7,918 nt of DNA from Actinomycetota bacterium. GTDB lineage: Bacteria; Cyanobacteriota; Vampirovibrionia; Obscuribacterales; Obscuribacteraceae. Under the pieces are notes generated by a model. That model did no database searches, was not told the DNA's origin, and saw only the letters and a program-made list of their open reading frames with translations. Positions 5,473 to 7,918 of the stretch are shown here, piece by piece (within the stretch, counting starts at the first letter, position 1; each line of letters begins with the position of its first letter). The translations under genes were made by a program, and so were the position numbers. The DNA lies in assembly GCA_903970355.1 (NCBI GenBank), contig CAJCIF010000293.1, forward strand, positions 1 to 7,918. Direction: 5' to 3'.

Positions 5473-6444
5473 TTGCAGTTCCTAAATGAGATAACCGATT
5501 CGATAGGCAATACGCCGCTAGTAAAACTGGGGCGCATTGGTAGCAATTTACGCCACAAACTGTTTGGCAAATGCGAATTTATGAATCCTGGCGGTTCCGT
5601 CAAAGATCGGATTGCCTCATATATGGTCAGTAAGGCTGAACAAGACGGGCGGTTAAGGAAAGGCGGCACAATCGTTGAGGCCACTGCCGGTAACACCGGA
5701 ATTGGACTGGCCATGGTGGCAGCTTTGAAAGGCTATAGATTGATTGTTGTTTTGACATCAAAAGTCGGTCAAGAAAAAGTGCAGCTTCTTAAAACACTCG
5801 GTGCTGATGTAAGGGTCGTTCCGGGCGGCAAACTATATCAAGATCCCGAACACTTCATAAGCCAGGCAAGAGAGATAGCGAAGGCGGAAGGGGCTTGTCT
5901 AATTGACCAGTTCAACAACACAAGCAACGTAAAAGCCCACTATGAGGGAACCGGCCCGGAAATTTGGTCTCAGACCGGAGGAGAGATTGATGCTCTAGTG
6001 GCAGGCGTAGGAACGGGCGGCACAATTACCGGGGTCGGTCGTTTCATTAGAGAGCGCCGTCCAGCGGTCAAACTCGTTTTAGCCGACCCCGTCGGCAGCC
6101 TTCTTACTAGTTTCACAAAAGGAACCTCCGCTACCGGAGCACCTTATCTAGTAGAAGGAATAGGCAGCGATTTCATTCCAGGCAACCTGGATATCAGCCT
6201 TATAAGCACTGCCATTGCCATTCCGGATCAAGAATCGATTCGCGTCGCTCACAAGTTGTTGAAACAAGAATCGCTCTTTGTCGGCAGTTCCTCCGGCTGC
6301 ATAGTCGCTGCCGCTCTTCGTTATTGCGAAGAACTCGAAGGTGAAGGAAAAACCGTTGTTGCTATCTTGCCCGATGGTGGCAGGGGCTACATGAGCACCA
6401 TATACAACGAAGCATGGTTAACCGAGAAAGGAATTGTTTTGTAG
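5473..6444 (+). CDS. PLP-dependent cystathionine beta-synthase / cysteine synthase family enzyme, catalytic core only
   Basis: A 323-residue cytosolic fold-type II PLP enzyme of sulfur amino-acid metabolism. Seen directly: GNTPLVKL at 12-19; Lys44 in NPGGSVKDRI, the residue that binds PLP; EATAGNTGIG at 68-77, the substrate carboxylate loop; GVGTGGTITG at 178-187, the PLP phosphate loop; and GSSSG at 271-275, where the family has the Ser that contacts the pyridine nitrogen. The regions YLVEGIGSDFIP and LPDGGRGYMSTIYNEAWL are closer, from memory, to bacterial cystathionine beta-synthases such as mycobacterial Rv1077 than to CysK. The regulatory CBS-domain pair of those longer enzymes is absent: the protein stops after the core. 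Activity could be cystathionine beta-synthase, O-acetylserine sulfhydrylase or desulfhydrase. TTG 5473 is the only workable start, because an in-frame TGA lies at 5464 and the first ATG would remove the N-terminal lobe. The last 27 bp overlap the exporter gene. Confidence 0.9.
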   Translation: MQFLNEITDSIGNTPLVKLGRIGSNLRHKLFGKCEFMNPGGSVKDRIASYMVSKAEQDGRLRKGGTIVEATAGNTGIGLAMVAALKGYRLIVVLTSKVGQEKVQLLKTLGADVRVVPGGKLYQDPEHFISQAREIAKAEGACLIDQFNNTSNVKAHYEGTGPEIWSQTGGEIDALVAGVGTGGTITGVGRFIRERRPAVKLVLADPVGSLLTSFTKGTSATGAPYLVEGIGSDFIPGNLDISLISTAIAIPDQESIRVAHKLLKQESLFVGSSSGCIVAAALRYCEELEGEGKTVVAILPDGGRGYMSTIYNEAWLTEKGIVL

Positions 6445-7680
6445 CATGTCGTTTTTCTTTTCTCTCAATCGTCCGATCGAAATGACTGTAAAAATGGCTG
6501 CACATACCAACCCTTCAATCAGCAAAATAGGTTGAACACCGAATCGGTCCGCTGCTCTTCCTGTGAAAAAATTGCCGATCTGATCGACCAACTGTGTGAC
6601 GACCAGGTAGGCGGCGATTGTCCTTCCTCTCATCCGGTCCGGAACAATCGTCTGCAAAACCGCATAGTTGCCGTTATTTTGCAGGGTAAAGAAAAGACCG
6701 AGAAAAACGACGATCACTAGTGAGAAAACAAAACTGTTCGACCCTGCCAGTACTAAGAGCAGTAATGATCCTGCTGTAGCAGCATATGGTCCGCCCCACT
6801 TAGGTGCAAGAACAAGATTAGCCAGTACCAATCCCGCCAGGGTGCCACCAATTGAATTGGCAGCGTCGAGATCACCGAGCACACCCGCATTACCATGCAA
6901 TAGATTCGAAGTAATAGCGGGGAATAGCAAACTGTATTTGGTACCAAATAACAGGGCAATGCTGTTGTGAAAAAAGAGTCGGCGAACATCTGCATTTCCG
7001 ATCACGTAGCGAACCGCTTCTAAAACGTTCGTGCTTTTCGGTTCGTTCGTAACTCCATCTTGCTCATCGCTTTCTTCTTCCTTTCGCTGGTTTACAAAAA
7101 GGAGCAGTATCGTTGCTATAACAAGCGCTACCGCGCCTGAGATAAAGCACGCTGATTCGCCGAATCGCACGATTACCTTGCCGGCAATGTGAAAACTGGC
7201 CATCATTGTGAGGGTCGAAATGATCATTTCGCAGCAAAAGGCATTGACCCGCTCACGAGGCGGAATTAGATTCATGATCAAAGCTTGCCGCACTGGTTGA
7301 TCGTGCGCAAAAACGACACCAACCAGCAAATAGAAAAAAGCAATAGTCCAGAGTGGTCTAACCGGCTCGTGTGCCAGATAGGCAAAGCACAACATCAAGA
7401 CCATATTGATGCTCTGTGTGAAAAGCAAAATGTGCTTTCGGTTGAATTTGTCCGCTATATAACCACCAGACATACCAAGAAGAAGCATGGGCAGGAAGTT
7501 TCCAAAATTCACCCAAGCTAGTATGAGATTAGATTTGGTGGCGCTATAGACAAGCCAACTAATTGCCACTTGCAATGCCGCCCAGGCCCAGAGCCTCGCC
7601 ATCTGGCTGAGCAGATAGATTTGCAAGGCGCGATTGCCACGCAGCGAACTGAATGTATTTCCCAGGTTGATAGCGAACAA
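6418..7680 (-). CDS. MFS transporter, MFS_3 (EntS-like) exporter family
   Basis: About 420 residues, the normal size for a 12-helix major facilitator protein of the inner membrane, driven by a proton gradient. Seen directly: an N-terminal helix ending in ISWLVYSATKS (40-50), typical of MFS_3 proteins; the loop 2-3 motif A form GGYIADKFNRKHIL (72-85); DQPVRQALIMNLIPPRERVNA (about 127-147), strongly typical of the group; a charged central loop at about 197-217 joining the two halves; and the second-half VPDRMRGRTIAAY (about 346-358). Relatives export siderophores, drugs or metabolites; no substrate can be read here and no siderophore genes are present. The start is weak: TTG 7680 is the only start codon before Met27 that keeps the whole first helix, there is an in-frame TGA further upstream, and no Shine-Dalgarno is visible. 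Its 3' end overlaps the PLP enzyme tail-to-tail by 27 bp. Confidence 0.88.
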   Translation of the reverse strand: MFAINLGNTFSSLRGNRALQIYLLSQMARLWAWAALQVAISWLVYSATKSNLILAWVNFGNFLPMLLLGMSGGYIADKFNRKHILLFTQSINMVLMLCFAYLAHEPVRPLWTIAFFYLLVGVVFAHDQPVRQALIMNLIPPRERVNAFCCEMIISTLTMMASFHIAGKVIVRFGESACFISGAVALVIATILLLFVNQRKEEESDEQDGVTNEPKSTNVLEAVRYVIGNADVRRLFFHNSIALLFGTKYSLLFPAITSNLLHGNAGVLGDLDAANSIGGTLAGLVLANLVLAPKWGGPYAATAGSLLLLVLAGSNSFVFSLVIVVFLGLFFTLQNNGNYAVLQTIVPDRMRGRTIAAYLVVTQLVDQIGNFFTGRAADRFGVQPILLIEGLVCAAIFTVISIGRLREKKNDMLQNNSFLG

Positions 7681-7699
7681 ATGAGTTATGAGAAAGAAT

Positions 7700-7903
7700 C
7701 TAAAACTTCACAGTCGCACCAAATTGCATGATTTGCAACCGCTTGGCGACAGCACGCGTAAATCCTCTCTTAGTCAAAATTCCAAGGGTTCCCAGCAACT
7801 CTAATGCTGGCACCAGCACTTTTGTAACGCTCACTTCACGAAGCTCTCTTAAAGATCGCGAATCGTCCCATGATTCGTAAGAATCCCAGTGGATCGGGCC
7901 ATT
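7700..7903 (-). pseudogene. possible gene remnant or unusual-start ORF upstream of the exporter
   Basis: Between TAG 7904-7906 and TAG 7700-7702 the - strand has 67 open codons that read like protein: an aromatic, acidic start (GPIHWDSYESWDD) then amphipathic and basic helices ending in RLQIMQFGATVKF. There is no ATG near the front; GTG at 7832-7834 would give about 44 residues, with no clear ribosome site. The stop is 19 bp from the exporter's TTG in the same direction, the spacing of an operon neighbour. It may be the 3' part of a gene broken by a stop or frameshift near 7904, or chance. I do not recognise the family. The rest of 7681-7918 shows nothing else I can support. Confidence 0.25.
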
Positions 7904-7918
7904 CTAAAAGGATTGGCA

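Noticed and set aside
7728..7880. + strand ORF of about 50 codons at the right edge
   Set aside because: Ser/Thr/Arg-rich, without ribosome site or domain; the opposite strand reads more like protein.
1..7918. Mobile element, CRISPR array, toxin-antitoxin or defence system
   Set aside because: No repeats with spacers, no transposase, integrase, nuclease or helicase motifs, and no flanking inverted or direct repeats were seen.

Overview
The window holds eight well-supported genes from a chromosome-like stretch of moderate GC content, with no tRNA, rRNA, CRISPR array, integrase, transposase or phage gene. A lipoprotein with a lipobox and Ser at +2, a secreted TPR protein and several small membrane proteins fit a diderm (Gram-negative-type) bacterium. 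The mix of orphan membrane proteins, DUF families and TPR proteins would suit an uncultivated lineage such as the Melainabacteria/Obscuribacterales group, but that is only a guess from style and nothing here is diagnostic.

Left part (1-2710, all + strand): a reading frame entering from the left edge ends in TAATG, where it overlaps the start of a two-transmembrane potassium-channel-like protein (94-1197). A small lipoprotein made of 11-residue helical repeats follows (1261-1650) and is closed by a hairpin terminator (1677-1709). A PhzF-family isomerase/epimerase (1817-2710) with its own candidate promoter comes next.

Middle part (2717-5097): an exported TPR protein on the - strand runs tail-to-tail into the PhzF gene with only 6 bp between stops. 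It is divergent, with 26-62 bp between start codons, from a DUF4239 (bestrophin-like) membrane protein (3454-4230). A bidirectional hairpin terminator (4244-4274) separates that gene from a convergent DUF3592 membrane protein (4294-5097, - strand).

Right part (5098-7918): a 375-bp non-coding, divergent intergenic region precedes a TTG-started PLP enzyme of the cystathionine beta-synthase/cysteine synthase family (5473-6444). Its last 27 bp overlap the 3' end of a convergent MFS_3-type exporter (6418-7680, - strand), whose only available long start is also TTG. Upstream of the exporter lies a protein-like - strand frame (7700-7903) with no ATG start, possibly a gene remnant.

The genes do not form one obvious pathway. 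Two ion-channel-like membrane proteins within about 3 kb is the only hint of a shared theme. I found no convincing new defence, mobile or biosynthetic system. The most interesting points are the 11-residue-repeat lipoprotein, the stop-start coupling of the channel, the antisense overlap of the PLP enzyme and exporter, and the right-edge fragment.
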